DNA of 64,000 nt, taken from assembly GCF_018343615.1 (NCBI RefSeq), contig NZ_JAGYPI010000001.1, forward strand, positions 558,001-622,000. The letters run 5' to 3'. The position numbers were made by a program, and so were the translations under genes. Source of the stretch: Bacillus sp. FJAT-49736. Its GTDB lineage: Bacteria > Bacillota > Bacilli > Bacillales > Bacillaceae_C. How positions within the stretch are numbered: position 1 is the stretch's first letter; each line of letters begins with the position of its first letter. The notes below the pieces were generated by a model. That model saw only the letters and a program-made list of their open reading frames with translations, made no database searches and was not told the DNA's origin. Positions 33,817 through 42,896 of this stretch are shown here, piece after piece.

Positions 33817-34089
33817 GTGTATAGTGATACGGTAATTGAAAACAGCTATTTATATCAGATTCAAAAAAAGCGCGAGGAAATGATTGATCTTGGAAAATGC
33901 TATGGTTTGACGGACAAAAAAACAGTCGCCTGCAGCCAGCAATTGGATGAGCTTCTAAATAAATATCAATACCTCATGCAAGAAGGAAATAATCAAGGCT
34001 CTAACGGTATTGTAAAAGAAATGTCTTTTATTTTGTATTGCAAGTCAGGTCAATCCATTTCACGCAGGCAATTAAAAAGAATGCTCTAA
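33817..34089 (+). CDS. Spo0E-like aspartyl-phosphate phosphatase
   Basis: A 90-residue protein with the two-helix Spo0E fold: YLYQIQKKREEMIDLGKCYGL, then the signature SQQLDELLNKYQ (family SQxLDxLLN). Spo0E-type phosphatases remove phosphate from Spo0A~P and delay sporulation. The extra C-terminal ~35 residues (SGQSISRRQLKRML) are basic. The start GTG at 33817 is chosen as GAAGGAG lies 9-10 bases upstream; an upstream TTG has none. Two Spo0A boxes in front suggest negative feedback. Confidence 0.82.
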   Translation: MYSDTVIENSYLYQIQKKREEMIDLGKCYGLTDKKTVACSQQLDELLNKYQYLMQEGNNQGSNGIVKEMSFILYCKSGQSISRRQLKRML

Positions 34090-34221
34090 TATATAAATAT
34101 AAAATGATGGTTTATGTATTCTCATCTATTGAAAATCCTCAAATGGTAAAGTATTCATATAGAATAGTGCCTCTCTTGTAATAGCTTCCATACCGCCATC
34201 AATTTTTTCCAAATACATTAA

Positions 34222-34268
34222 AAAGGTTAGCTTTATTAAAAATAGAGTTAACCTTTCATTATTTTTTT
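34222..34268 (+). terminator. probable terminator after the Spo0E-like gene
   Basis: AAAGGTTA/TAACCTTT (34222-34229, 34249-34256), a 19-base AT-rich loop with further pairing, then T7 at 34262-34268. It lies 130 bp after the stop. Confidence 0.6.
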
Positions 34269-34372
34269 AGTAGAAAATTCTTAGCCCTTGCCTCAAATTA
34301 TCGTTTTAAAATTTAATACTCCATATAAAAGAATATAATCTACCCTAAATTTTGTGTCTAATAAGTATTTAA

Positions 34373-34423
34373 TTGACAATTATTGCTAAAGTCCTTATAA
34401 TATCAATAATTTTATGTATTGAT
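34373..34423 (+). promoter_or_regulatory. mhqR promoter with autoregulatory dyad
   Basis: TTGACA (34373-34378), 17 bp, TATAAT (34396-34401): a perfect sigma-A promoter. Directly after it lies the dyad ATCAATA-N8-TATTGAT (34402-34408, 34417-34423), covering the transcription start, the expected place for MarR-family autorepression. Confidence 0.7.
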
Positions 34424-34441
34424 GAAAAGGAAATGATTATT

Positions 34442-34882
34442 ATGGAGAAAGATGAACAAGAAGCCTTAAAATTATTTATTGTATTATCCCGAGCTTTCCG
34501 CATTATAAATGAATATTCTAATCAATTTATTCAAAATTGCGGCCTACACCCAACAGAATTTGCAGTTTTAGAGCTGTTATATCATAAAGGAGAACAGCCA
34601 TTACAACAAATTGGGGAGAAGATCCTTTTGGCGAGTGGAAGTATCACTTATGTAGTTGACAAATTAGAGAAAAGAGGACTTCTATATCGGGTGTCCTGTC
34701 CTGAAGATCGGCGCGTGACTTTTGCACATATTTCGGAGAAAGGAAAAGAACTAATAGATGCTATTTTTCCGGAACATCAGCGTCGTATTGTAAACATAAT
34801 GTCCGTCTTAACCCCTGAGGAAAAGGAAACTGCCATCAAGTTGTTAAAGAATATTGGTTATCATACAAAAACACTAATCTAG
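34442..34882 (+). CDS. mhqR: MarR family regulator, MhqR-like
   Basis: A 146-residue winged-helix repressor. The block PTEFAVLELLYHKGEQPLQQIGEKILLASGSITYVVDKLEKRGLL (~38-83) is almost the same as I recall for B. subtilis MhqR (YkvE), which represses quinone and catechol detoxification genes. CPEDRR forms the wing. The start at 34442 has AAAGGA 9-10 bases upstream; an open frame from 34373 begins inside the promoter and is not used. No detoxification gene is adjacent. Confidence 0.82.
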   Translation: MEKDEQEALKLFIVLSRAFRIINEYSNQFIQNCGLHPTEFAVLELLYHKGEQPLQQIGEKILLASGSITYVVDKLEKRGLLYRVSCPEDRRVTFAHISEKGKELIDAIFPEHQRRIVNIMSVLTPEEKETAIKLLKNIGYHTKTLI

Positions 34883-34989
34883 ACAGCATCTTTTTCAAAG
34901 GTGCTTTTTAATTTTGCAATTAATAGAGGACTTTTTTTTCATAATGTCGAATAGTATGAGAGTATTCTATTATCAAGGGGTGTTATGAC

Positions 34990-36684
34990 ATGAGATTCGA
35001 AGATTATAAATATGAAAGACCGAATATTGAAGAAGTGGAAGCGGCTTTTAAAGCGGAGCTTGAAAAGTTTGAAAATGCCGCAAGCAGCGAAGAGCAAAGT
35101 GAATCGATGAACCGTATTAATAAAATTAGAAACAGCCTTGGCACAATGTTTAATCTTTGTTCCATCCGTCATACAGTCGATACAAACGATGAATTTTATA
35201 AGACAGAAAATGATTATATGGATGAAATTGCTCCTGTTGTAGAGGGATTTATTTCAAAATATTATCAAGCATTAGTATCGTCTAAATTCCGTCCAGAGCT
35301 CGAGGAAAAATGGGGAACTCAGCTATTTGCATTAGCGGAAGCACAATTGAAAACATTTTCTCCAGAAATCATTCCACTATTGCAAAAAGAAAACAAGCTT
35401 TCTTCCGAATATACAAAGCTTGTAGCTTCCGCAAAAATTATGTTCGAAGGAGAAGAAAGAACACTAGCACAATTGCAGCCTTTTACGGAATCAAAAGACC
35501 GTGACATGCGTCGTAAAGCAAATGATGCAAGATTTGGCTTCTTCGCAGAGCATGAGGAAGAGTTTGATAATATATACGATCAATTAGTAAAGGTCCGAGA
35601 TGAAATTGCCAAGAAACTAGGTTATAAAAACTTTGTTGAACTTGGTTATTATCGTATGGCGCGTACGGATTATAATGCGGAAATGGTTGCTAAGTTCCGT
35701 GAACAAGTGAAAGACTATATCGTTCCGCTAGCAACTAAGCTAAGAAAGCGTCAACAAGAACGAATTGGAGTTGATGCGCTTAAATTCTATGATGAAGGCT
35801 TTGAGTATACATCCGGAAACGCTACACCGAAGGGATCTCCTGAATGGATTATTGAAAATGGCAAGAAAATGTATGCAGAGCTATCTCCTGAAACAGATGA
35901 ATTTTTTTCTTTTATGAATGAAAAGAATCTGATGGATCTTGTTGCGAAAAAAGGAAAAGCTGGTGGTGGATATTGTACATATATCGAAAATTATCAATCG
36001 CCGTTTATTTTCTCTAACTTTAACGGAACATCCGGAGATATCGATGTATTAACTCATGAAGCGGGACATGCGTTCCAAGTATATTCTAGCCGTTCGTATG
36101 AAATTCCTGAGTATAATTGGCCAACCTATGAAGCGTGTGAAATTCATTCCATGAGTATGGAATTCTTTACATGGCCATGGATGGAACTTTTCTTTAAAGA
36201 AGACACAGAGAAGTATAAATTCTCTCATTTAAGCAGCGCACTTCAATTTTTACCGTACGGTGTTGCAGTGGATGAATTCCAGCATTTCGTATATGAAAAT
36301 CCAAGTGCGACACCAGCAGAAAGAAAACAAGCATGGAAGGAAATTGAAGAGAAATATTTGCCGCATCGTGATTACGATGACAATGATTATTTAAATCGTG
36401 GTGGCTTCTGGCAAAGACAAGGTCATATTTACAATTCTCCATTCTACTATATAGATTATACTTTGGCACAAATCTGTGCATTCCAATTCTGGAAAAAGTC
36501 ACAGGAAAATCATGAAGAAGCATGGAAGGATTATCTACATTTATGTAAACAAGGTGGAAGCAAATCCTTTACTGGTCTTGTGGCAGAGGCAAATCTTATT
36601 TCTCCATTCGAAGATGGATGTGTAGAGTCCGTAGTGGATACGATTCAAAGCTGGCTTGATAAAGTGGATGATAAAAAATTATAA
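34990..36684 (+). CDS. M3 family oligoendopeptidase
   Basis: A 564-residue cytosolic zinc peptidase that degrades short peptides. The zinc motif HEAGH is at residues 356-360, and the third ligand Glu is in the following EACEIHSMSMEFF segment (~384). The N-terminal helical lid (~1-200) and GYYRMARTDYNAEMVAKFREQV belong to the oligoendopeptidase F (M3B) group. Length fits. GGGGTG precedes the ATG by about 6 bases. Monocistronic with a strong terminator. Confidence 0.92.
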   Translation: MRFEDYKYERPNIEEVEAAFKAELEKFENAASSEEQSESMNRINKIRNSLGTMFNLCSIRHTVDTNDEFYKTENDYMDEIAPVVEGFISKYYQALVSSKFRPELEEKWGTQLFALAEAQLKTFSPEIIPLLQKENKLSSEYTKLVASAKIMFEGEERTLAQLQPFTESKDRDMRRKANDARFGFFAEHEEEFDNIYDQLVKVRDEIAKKLGYKNFVELGYYRMARTDYNAEMVAKFREQVKDYIVPLATKLRKRQQERIGVDALKFYDEGFEYTSGNATPKGSPEWIIENGKKMYAELSPETDEFFSFMNEKNLMDLVAKKGKAGGGYCTYIENYQSPFIFSNFNGTSGDIDVLTHEAGHAFQVYSSRSYEIPEYNWPTYEACEIHSMSMEFFTWPWMELFFKEDTEKYKFSHLSSALQFLPYGVAVDEFQHFVYENPSATPAERKQAWKEIEEKYLPHRDYDDNDYLNRGGFWQRQGHIYNSPFYYIDYTLAQICAFQFWKKSQENHEEAWKDYLHLCKQGGSKSFTGLVAEANLISPFEDGCVESVVDTIQSWLDKVDDKKL

Positions 36685-36690
36685 AAAGCA

Positions 36691-36719
36691 AACCCACCCG
36701 TTCGTACGGGTGGGTTTTT
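36691..36719 (+). terminator. oligoendopeptidase terminator
   Basis: AACCCACCCGT/ACGGGTGGGTT (36691-36701, 36706-36716) with loop TCGT, then TTT. Confidence 0.9.
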
Positions 36720-36854
36720 AGACATTTTATAGTGGATGGTGATAGTGCTAAACCTCTGATTTTGTGCCGTTTTACAAGGTTTTCGTGCCGTTCATCACCT
36801 TTTTCATGCTCTATAAAGAAGAGTTCGTGCTGTTCATTTCAATCACATGGAATC

Positions 36855-38993
36855 CTACTTAGCCATTACTGAAATTGTATCTTCCTTCACGACAGCCATT
36901 AATGCTTTTTGATCTGGATGATCCAGGATGAAATCAGTAATACCATCTTCAAGCTGTTCTTGGATAACTCTGCGTAATGGTCTTGCACCGAACGCAGGAT
37001 GATAGCCCAATTCCGCTAGCTTTTCTTTTACCTCATTGGTAACTTCAAATGTAATTTGTTGTTCTGCTAAAGTTTCTTGAAGCTCCGCTAGCATTAAATC
37101 AACTATTTTTAATAGATGTTCGTTTTGTAAAGACTTAAATTCAATAATACTGTCGAATCGGTTAAGGAACTCCGGTTTAAAGAAGCTTCCTAATGATTCG
37201 AGGATACTTGCTTCCTTCACGGCATTATTATTGCCAAATCCTACATGAATTGGTTTTACACCTACACCAGCATTGCTTGTCATAATGATTACAGTATCTT
37301 TAAAGCTTACAGTTCTACCTTGGCTGTCTGTTAAACGGCCGTCTTCTAAAATCTGCAAGAACATATGCTGTACATCTGGATGCGCTTTTTCAATCTCATC
37401 TAGTAGGATGATGCTATATGGGTTGCGGCGTACTTTTTCCGTTAATTGACCCGCTTCCTCATGGCCAACATATCCTGGAGGTGAACCAATTAATTTTGAA
37501 ACGCTGTGTTTCTCCATATATTCACTCATATCCAGACGAATCATCGCTTCCTTAGTACCAAACAATTCCTGCGCAAGAGTTTTGGTTAATTCTGTTTTAC
37601 CAACACCTGTTGGACCGACAAAAAGGAAGGAACCGATAGGGCGGTTTTTAGATTTAAGTCCTGCACGGCTGCGGCGAATTGCTTTTGCAACCTTTTTAAC
37701 GGCTTCCTCTTGTCCTATTACCTTACCTGCAAGCTGTTCTTCAAGATTTTTCATTTTTTCTTGTTCATTTACTTGTAGTTTCCCTACAGGGATTCCTGTT
37801 TTCTTTTCGATAATATCTTGGATATGTGAGGCTTCCACAACAGGTTTTTCCACCGTTGTGTTAGATGTTAATTGTGCATCTAATTTTGCTTCTTCATCTC
37901 GTAATCTGGCAGCTTCCTCATAGTTTTCATTTTCTAGAGCCTTTTGCTTTTGATGTTGAATTTCATTTAAACGTGCATGAATATCTTCTTTATTCATTGT
38001 TTCAATGGTTAAGTTTAATTTTGAACCAGCTTCATCCATTAAATCAATCGCCTTGTCAGGCAAATGACGGTCTTGAATATAACGGCTGGATAACTGAACA
38101 CATGCATGAATTGCATCATCGGTAAAAGTAACTTGATGATATTGTTCATATTTTGTTTTCAATCCATTCAATATATGAATCGTTTCTTCTAAAGTTGGCT
38201 CGTTTACTTGAACAGGCTGGAATCTTCTCTCTAATGCTGCATCCTTTTCAATTTGACGGTATTCTTTTAAAGTAGTAGCTCCAATAACTTGAAGCTCACC
38301 CCGGGCAAGAGCTGGTTTCAGGATGTTTCCAGCATCCATAGAGCCTTCGGCAGAGCCTGCTCCTACTAATAGATGAATTTCATCTATAAAGAGCAAGATA
38401 TTCTTTCTTCTTTGAAGCTCGCCAATAAGCTGCTTCATTCTTTCCTCAAATTGACCGCGAATTCCGGTGTTCGCAACTAAAGATGCCACATCTAATAAAT
38501 AAACCTTTTTATTTTTCAATTTTGCAGGTACATTATTTTCTGCAATTTTTAATGCTAATCCTTCCGCAATGGCGGTTTTACCTACACCAGGTTCACCAAT
38601 GAGGACAGGATTGTTTTTGTTTCGGCGATTTAGAATTTCAATGACCCTTTTTATCTCTTTATCACGACCAATTACCGGATCAATTAATCCTGCATTCGCC
38701 ATATCGGTGAGATTACGGCCAAATTGATCTAAAAAGCCACCACCATTTTGCTGTGCAGTCTTTGGTTGGCTATCCAATTGCTTCCCATCTTGCGCAAATC
38801 CCTTAAATAAATCATCTATAGATCCTAATCCGCCAAGTCCATTCATCATAGGTGAACCTCCAAATGAACTGCCGATTTTCGTTTTTTCTTGTTGATAACA
38901 TGATGCACATAGGTACATATTTTGTTCTTTACCATTAATATTTACATGAAGCTGAATATTAGATTGGTTTTGATTACATTTTTGACATAACAT
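36855..38993 (-). CDS. clpE: ATP-dependent Clp protease ATP-binding subunit ClpE
   Basis: A 712-residue HSP100 unfoldase that feeds ClpP during heat and protein stress. The N-terminal zinc finger CQKCNQNQ...CASC (~3-31) distinguishes ClpE from ClpC. Two AAA+ domains: Walker [14 protein letters not shown] (~131) and [12 protein letters not shown] (~445), with a short middle coiled coil ([33 protein letters not shown] type). Three CtsR operators lie upstream, so it belongs to the class III heat-shock regulon. Divergent from ykvI, as in B. subtilis. Confidence 0.96.
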   Translation of the reverse strand: MLCQKCNQNQSNIQLHVNINGKEQNMYLCASCYQQEKTKIGSSFGGSPMMNGLGGLGSIDDLFKGFAQDGKQLDSQPKTAQQNGGGFLDQFGRNLTDMANAGLIDPVIGRDKEIKRVIEILNRRNKNNPVLIGEPGVGKTAIAEGLALKIAENNVPAKLKNKKVYLLDVASLVANTGIRGQFEERMKQLIGELQRRKNILLFIDEIHLLVGAGSAEGSMDAGNILKPALARGELQVIGATTLKEYRQIEKDAALERRFQPVQVNEPTLEETIHILNGLKTKYEQYHQVTFTDDAIHACVQLSSRYIQDRHLPDKAIDLMDEAGSKLNLTIETMNKEDIHARLNEIQHQKQKALENENYEEAARLRDEEAKLDAQLTSNTTVEKPVVEASHIQDIIEKKTGIPVGKLQVNEQEKMKNLEEQLAGKVIGQEEAVKKVAKAIRRSRAGLKSKNRPIGSFLFVGPTGVGKTELTKTLAQELFGTKEAMIRLDMSEYMEKHSVSKLIGSPPGYVGHEEAGQLTEKVRRNPYSIILLDEIEKAHPDVQHMFLQILEDGRLTDSQGRTVSFKDTVIIMTSNAGVGVKPIHVGFGNNNAVKEASILESLGSFFKPEFLNRFDSIIEFKSLQNEHLLKIVDLMLAELQETLAEQQITFEVTNEVKEKLAELGYHPAFGARPLRRVIQEQLEDGITDFILDHPDQKALMAVVKEDTISVMAK

Positions 38994-39036
38994 TTAAATC
39001 ATTCCTCCTCAAAGCAAGAAATGCATGTATTTTGAT

Positions 39037-39203
39037 GTTGACTAACTTTGACCAATCGAATTTAAAGAAAAAGGATTTTTTATTATAAACCCTTTCTTGA
39101 ATGAAAACATATATTACAAGGTATTTTTGACTAATTTTGACCTTGTGTGATTAGTATACATCCATAAAATTAGTTTGTAAACTATTTTTGACTATTTCTG
39201 ACT
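39037..39203 (-). promoter_or_regulatory. three CtsR operators upstream of clpE
   Basis: On the minus strand the heptad repeats read GGTCAAA GTT AGTCAAC (39037-39053), GGTCAAA ATT AGTCAAA (39126-39142) and AGTCAGA AAT AGTCAAA (39187-39203). The CtsR consensus is RGTCAAA NAN RGTCAAA, so the middle one is best. Multiple CtsR boxes are known before clpE in B. subtilis. Confidence 0.85.
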
Positions 39204-39310
39204 AAAAGTTTTTTCCAAAGTGCAACTCATACTTTTTTACTTTTTCAGTCTTATTTTGATTGCTTGTACATATTGTTTAATAATGCTGTTCTGTTGAAAG
39301 GAGATGCAAT

Positions 39311-40354
39311 GTGAAAAAGTGGGTAGGTGCTTTTCAAGTTGCAGCAGTCTATGTAGGGACTGTTATTGGAGCAGGGTTTGCAACCGGGAAGGAAATTGTA
39401 GAATTTTTTACGAAGTACGGCTTTGTTGGTTTTTTAGCTATTTTATTGGCGGGCTATTTGTTTATTCTGTTAGGATCGAAGGTTATGGTTAAGGCAATAG
39501 ATTTAAAAGCTAACTCTTATGAAGAGTTAAATGAATATTTATTTGGAAGCATTTTAGCAAAGATTATGAACATCTTTATGATGATTATGTTAATAGGTGT
39601 TTGTGCTGTCATGTTGTCAGGAGCAGGGGCAGTTTTTCAGCAGGAACTAGGTATAGCAAAATGGATTGGAGTATATTTTACCATTGGCTTGACTATTTTG
39701 GTGATGGCGGTTGGATCCAAAGGGATATTCGCAGTTAATACATTTGTTGTCCCTATCATGATCTTATTTAATTTTTTATTAATGACAACGTCTGTTACCC
39801 ATTGGCAGTTTTTTGACCGACTAATTGAAATACCATCCAATCTAAATATTTGGAAGGTAGTAGTTTCACCTTTTTCTTATGCAGCCTTTAATTTGGCGCT
39901 TGCTCAAGCAGTCCTTGTTCCAATTGCCGGGGAGGTTAAAGATAAAAAAGTAGTTAAACTGGGAGGAATTATAGGAGGAATTCTTTTAACATTAATTTTA
40001 ATATCTAGCCATTTTACACTTATAACACTTCCTAATGTGCAATTTTATGAAATTCCTATGGCTGCAATTGTGAAGAATTCCTTTATTGGAATCTATTTCA
40101 TTTATGTATTAATTATTTTTGGAGAAATTTTCACATCATTGATTGGAAATATATACGGATTAGAAAAGCAATTCAGCAAATACTTTTCCATTCATAGAGT
40201 TTGGATTTTTACTATTATATTAATCATTATTTACTGCTTAAGTTATTTTCATTATGGGACCTTATTATCATATCTATATCCATTGTTTGGATATTTTAGT
40301 TTATTATTCATATTTTTACTTTGGATAAAGCCTTATAAAAAAGCGATAAAATAA
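39311..40354 (+). CDS. ykvI: YkvI-type transporter-like membrane protein
   Basis: A 347-residue, ten-or-so helix protein. The start KKWVGAFQVAAVYVGTVIGAGFATGKEIVEFF carries the LeuT-fold-type unwound glycine motif (GTVIGAGFATG) seen in amino-acid/cation symporters. Length matches B. subtilis YkvI, which also neighbours clpE. Substrate unknown. GTG start after AGGAG. A strong inverted repeat follows (40356-40394). Confidence 0.8.
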   Translation: MKKWVGAFQVAAVYVGTVIGAGFATGKEIVEFFTKYGFVGFLAILLAGYLFILLGSKVMVKAIDLKANSYEELNEYLFGSILAKIMNIFMMIMLIGVCAVMLSGAGAVFQQELGIAKWIGVYFTIGLTILVMAVGSKGIFAVNTFVVPIMILFNFLLMTTSVTHWQFFDRLIEIPSNLNIWKVVVSPFSYAAFNLALAQAVLVPIAGEVKDKKVVKLGGIIGGILLTLILISSHFTLITLPNVQFYEIPMAAIVKNSFIGIYFIYVLIIFGEIFTSLIGNIYGLEKQFSKYFSIHRVWIFTIILIIIYCLSYFHYGTLLSYLYPLFGYFSLLFIFLLWIKPYKKAIK

Positions 40355-40355
40355 G

Positions 40356-40394
40356 AGGAACCAAGGAAATGGCGTTGCCATTTCTTTGGTTCCT
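40356..40394. terminator. 18 bp hairpin between convergent ykvI and ykvS
   Basis: AGGAACCAAGGAAATGGC (40356-40373) pairs with its complement ending at 40394 around GTT. There is no T-run, but its place between two convergent stops suggests termination. Confidence 0.7.
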
Positions 40395-40401
40395 GCTTAC
40401 G

Positions 40402-40593
40402 TTATCGTTTAGTAGTTGTTGCGATAATTTTGTAGTTTTTATGATTTACAACTGTCTTTTCTTCCAGTTCAAGATCGCGATAATTTTCCATATATGTTAA
40501 ATCAACAATTACGGAATTTTCATTTACCTTTTCCACAATCCCCTGTAATCCATCTCTAAATTCAATGAGATTACCAACATCGGCTTTTTTCAA
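40402..40593 (-). CDS. ykvS: DUF2187 small protein, YkvS-like
   Basis: A 63-residue SH3/KOW-like protein: ADVGNLIEFRDGLQGIVEKVNENSVIVDLTYMENYRDLELEEKTVVNHKNYKII. This matches the DUF2187 family (YkvS); function unknown. The start is TTG at 40593, since GGGGAG sits 6 bases upstream and the protein then begins MKKADVG like its relatives. Upstream in-frame ATG codons overlap the ribosome site or have none. Confidence 0.82.
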   Translation of the reverse strand: MKKADVGNLIEFRDGLQGIVEKVNENSVIVDLTYMENYRDLELEEKTVVNHKNYKIIATTTKR

Positions 40594-40794
40594 CGCCATC
40601 TCCCCTATCTTAAAAGGTGATTTTATAATTTTCAATTTACTTAGTTAACAGTTTGCACCATATTTTAGAAAATTTCAAGATATTTTATTACAAAAGTATT
40701 ACCTGCTAATATAAGAAAATTCGAAAACATGACAATTTTTGTTTTATTTGTTACATTTTATATAAAGTGAAATTTGACAGAAGGGGGAATTTAT

Positions 40795-41739
40795 TTGAAG
40801 GAATACATAGAGAAATTAAAAGGAGAAATAGCGAAGGTTATTATCGGAAGAGATAAAGAGATTGATTTGATGATTGTCGCTTTATTACAAGGCGGCCATA
40901 TTTTATTAGAAAGTGTTCCTGGAACAGGAAAAACAATGCTGGCAAAAGCTTTTGCCAATTGTTTAAATGTTGAATTTAAACGGATTCAATTTACACCGGA
41001 TGTTTTACCAAGCGATGTAACAGGAATCCATTTTTTTAACCCGAAAACACAGGAATTTGAATTAAAAGCAGGTCCAATTATGACTAATATTTTACTCGCT
41101 GATGAAATTAACCGTGCCACTCCTAGAACTCAATCAAGCCTTTTGGAGGCCATGGAAGAAAGGCAAGTAACCATCGATGGGGAAACCTTATCGATTTTGG
41201 AGCCATTTATGGTAATTGCTACTCAGAATCCAGTAGAATCTCAACAAGGAACTTTCCCGCTTCCTGCAGCTCAGCTTGACCGCTTCTTCATGAAGATTTC
41301 CATTCACTTTCCATCATTTGAGGAAGAACGTGAAATACTTAGAAAACATATAGTGGGAAATCGGCTTGATCGGCTGACTTCGGTATTGGCCCCTGAACAA
41401 TTGAAAGAATTGCATATGGAAGTGAAAGAGGTTCAAGTTCACGAAGATATTGAGAAATACATCCTATTAATTGCAAAAGAAACTCGGGAGCATCCGGACA
41501 TTGAATTTGGTATGAGTCCGAGGGCAAGTTTGGCACTCCTCCGCGCCAGCCAGGGATATGCTTTTATCAATGGTAGGAATTTTGTTACGCCGGATGATGT
41601 GAAAGCAGTCGCGCCAAATATTATCCAACACAGGCTCCATGTCACAATAGAAGCGTCTTTAACAAAGACAGCGGAGGAAATATTGGCGGATATCCTTCAA
41701 AATGTTTCCACACCTGTGGAAATGGAGTATACAAAATGA
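40795..41739 (+). CDS. MoxR family AAA+ ATPase
   Basis: A 314-residue chaperone-type ATPase. Walker A VPGTGKTMLAKAFA (~43), Walker B LLADEINRATPRTQSSLLEAMEERQVTID (~103) and sensor I ATQNP (~150) are those of the MoxR group (YeaC in B. subtilis). Partners usually are DUF58 and membrane proteins encoded downstream, as here. TTG start at 40795 with AGAAGGGGG 7-8 bases upstream. Overlaps the DUF58 gene by 4 bp (ATGA). Confidence 0.9.
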   Translation: MKEYIEKLKGEIAKVIIGRDKEIDLMIVALLQGGHILLESVPGTGKTMLAKAFANCLNVEFKRIQFTPDVLPSDVTGIHFFNPKTQEFELKAGPIMTNILLADEINRATPRTQSSLLEAMEERQVTIDGETLSILEPFMVIATQNPVESQQGTFPLPAAQLDRFFMKISIHFPSFEEEREILRKHIVGNRLDRLTSVLAPEQLKELHMEVKEVQVHEDIEKYILLIAKETREHPDIEFGMSPRASLALLRASQGYAFINGRNFVTPDDVKAVAPNIIQHRLHVTIEASLTKTAEEILADILQNVSTPVEMEYTK

Positions 41740-42896
41740 TTTGGGATAAAGAGATTATCCAAGAAAAAAGTGCTGTATTTCTTGGGCAATTAATGATCGT
41801 TTTAGCAGTCTTATCCTTTCTTTTCGGATCTGCCATGTTATTGTCTTTATTTATTTTTGGTTCTCTTATTACATTAGCTGATTATTTCTACTTAAAGTTT
41901 GTAGGAAATGGGTTAATTTTGCAAAATGACCGATCAACAGTCAGGTTAAATGTTCATGATATCGATGAATGGAAATTGTCTTTTGTGAATAAGGGGCTTC
42001 CTATTATAAAAGGGACAATTCGCATAGGTTTTACTAATAAGGTGGAACCGACCCAACATCCATTTATAGATCTCAGTTCCAAAGTGGAGGTAAGCATTCC
42101 TTTTAAAGCTTGGCGCAATGAACAAGTGGATATTAACATCCCTGTGAAAGCAATTAAAAGAGGAGTTTCTAGAATTCAAAGTATAGAGATTAAAATACCT
42201 CATTTGTTTGGAACGGGTGAGGTTATTTTGCAAAATAATAAAATGCTTGGAGGAAAAAAACTTATCTTTCCAGAGAGAAAATCGGTTAAAACCACTAATA
42301 AGGACTATTACTTCTTACAAGGAACTCAATATAATCAGACCTCTATTTATTTTGACCCATTACAGCCTATTGGAACGAGGGAGTATCAGTCGGGTGATCC
42401 TTTTCAATACATTCATTGGAAAGCTAGTGCCAGAACACAACAGCTGCAAACAAAGGTATTTTCAGCAATAGGTGCAAAAACGTGGCTGATGCTGATGAAT
42501 GTGGAAGGAAATAATGCAGATTTGGAAACAAATATTAGTCACTGTGCATATCTCGTTGATTATGCAGTTAAAGAAAACATTCCATTTGCACTGGCAATAA
42601 ATGTTACAACTTTTGGGGAATCGATGTATTACTTTTTAAATGAAGGTGAAGGAAGACAGCATCGACAAAGAGCATTTGACTTATTGACTTATTTATCCGT
42701 TGCTTCCTTTACAATTCCATATAAACTAATGCTAAAGAATATTTTTCAAAATGGCATATCTTATCCATATATCATTCATATTGGAAAAGTGGATTCATTC
42801 ACTCATGCAACACTTTTAAGCTTTTCGAAAAAAGGATCTATGGTTTTTTCCGTCAAATCGTTTGAAGACCAAGGGGCAATGGAATTATGGAATTAA
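41736..42896 (+). CDS. DUF58 domain membrane-anchored protein
   Basis: A 386-residue protein. Two N-terminal hydrophobic helices (~18-50), a beta domain (~55-165), and the DUF58 region with GTREYQSGDPFQYIHWKASARTQQLQTKVF (~212-241), the family's YxxGDxxRxIxWKxSAR motif. DUF58 proteins have a vWA-like fold and act with MoxR ATPases, possibly in assembling surface complexes (YeaD in B. subtilis). Start overlaps the MoxR stop. Confidence 0.9.
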   Translation: MIWDKEIIQEKSAVFLGQLMIVLAVLSFLFGSAMLLSLFIFGSLITLADYFYLKFVGNGLILQNDRSTVRLNVHDIDEWKLSFVNKGLPIIKGTIRIGFTNKVEPTQHPFIDLSSKVEVSIPFKAWRNEQVDINIPVKAIKRGVSRIQSIEIKIPHLFGTGEVILQNNKMLGGKKLIFPERKSVKTTNKDYYFLQGTQYNQTSIYFDPLQPIGTREYQSGDPFQYIHWKASARTQQLQTKVFSAIGAKTWLMLMNVEGNNADLETNISHCAYLVDYAVKENIPFALAINVTTFGESMYYFLNEGEGRQHRQRAFDLLTYLSVASFTIPYKLMLKNIFQNGISYPYIIHIGKVDSFTHATLLSFSKKGSMVFSVKSFEDQGAMELWN

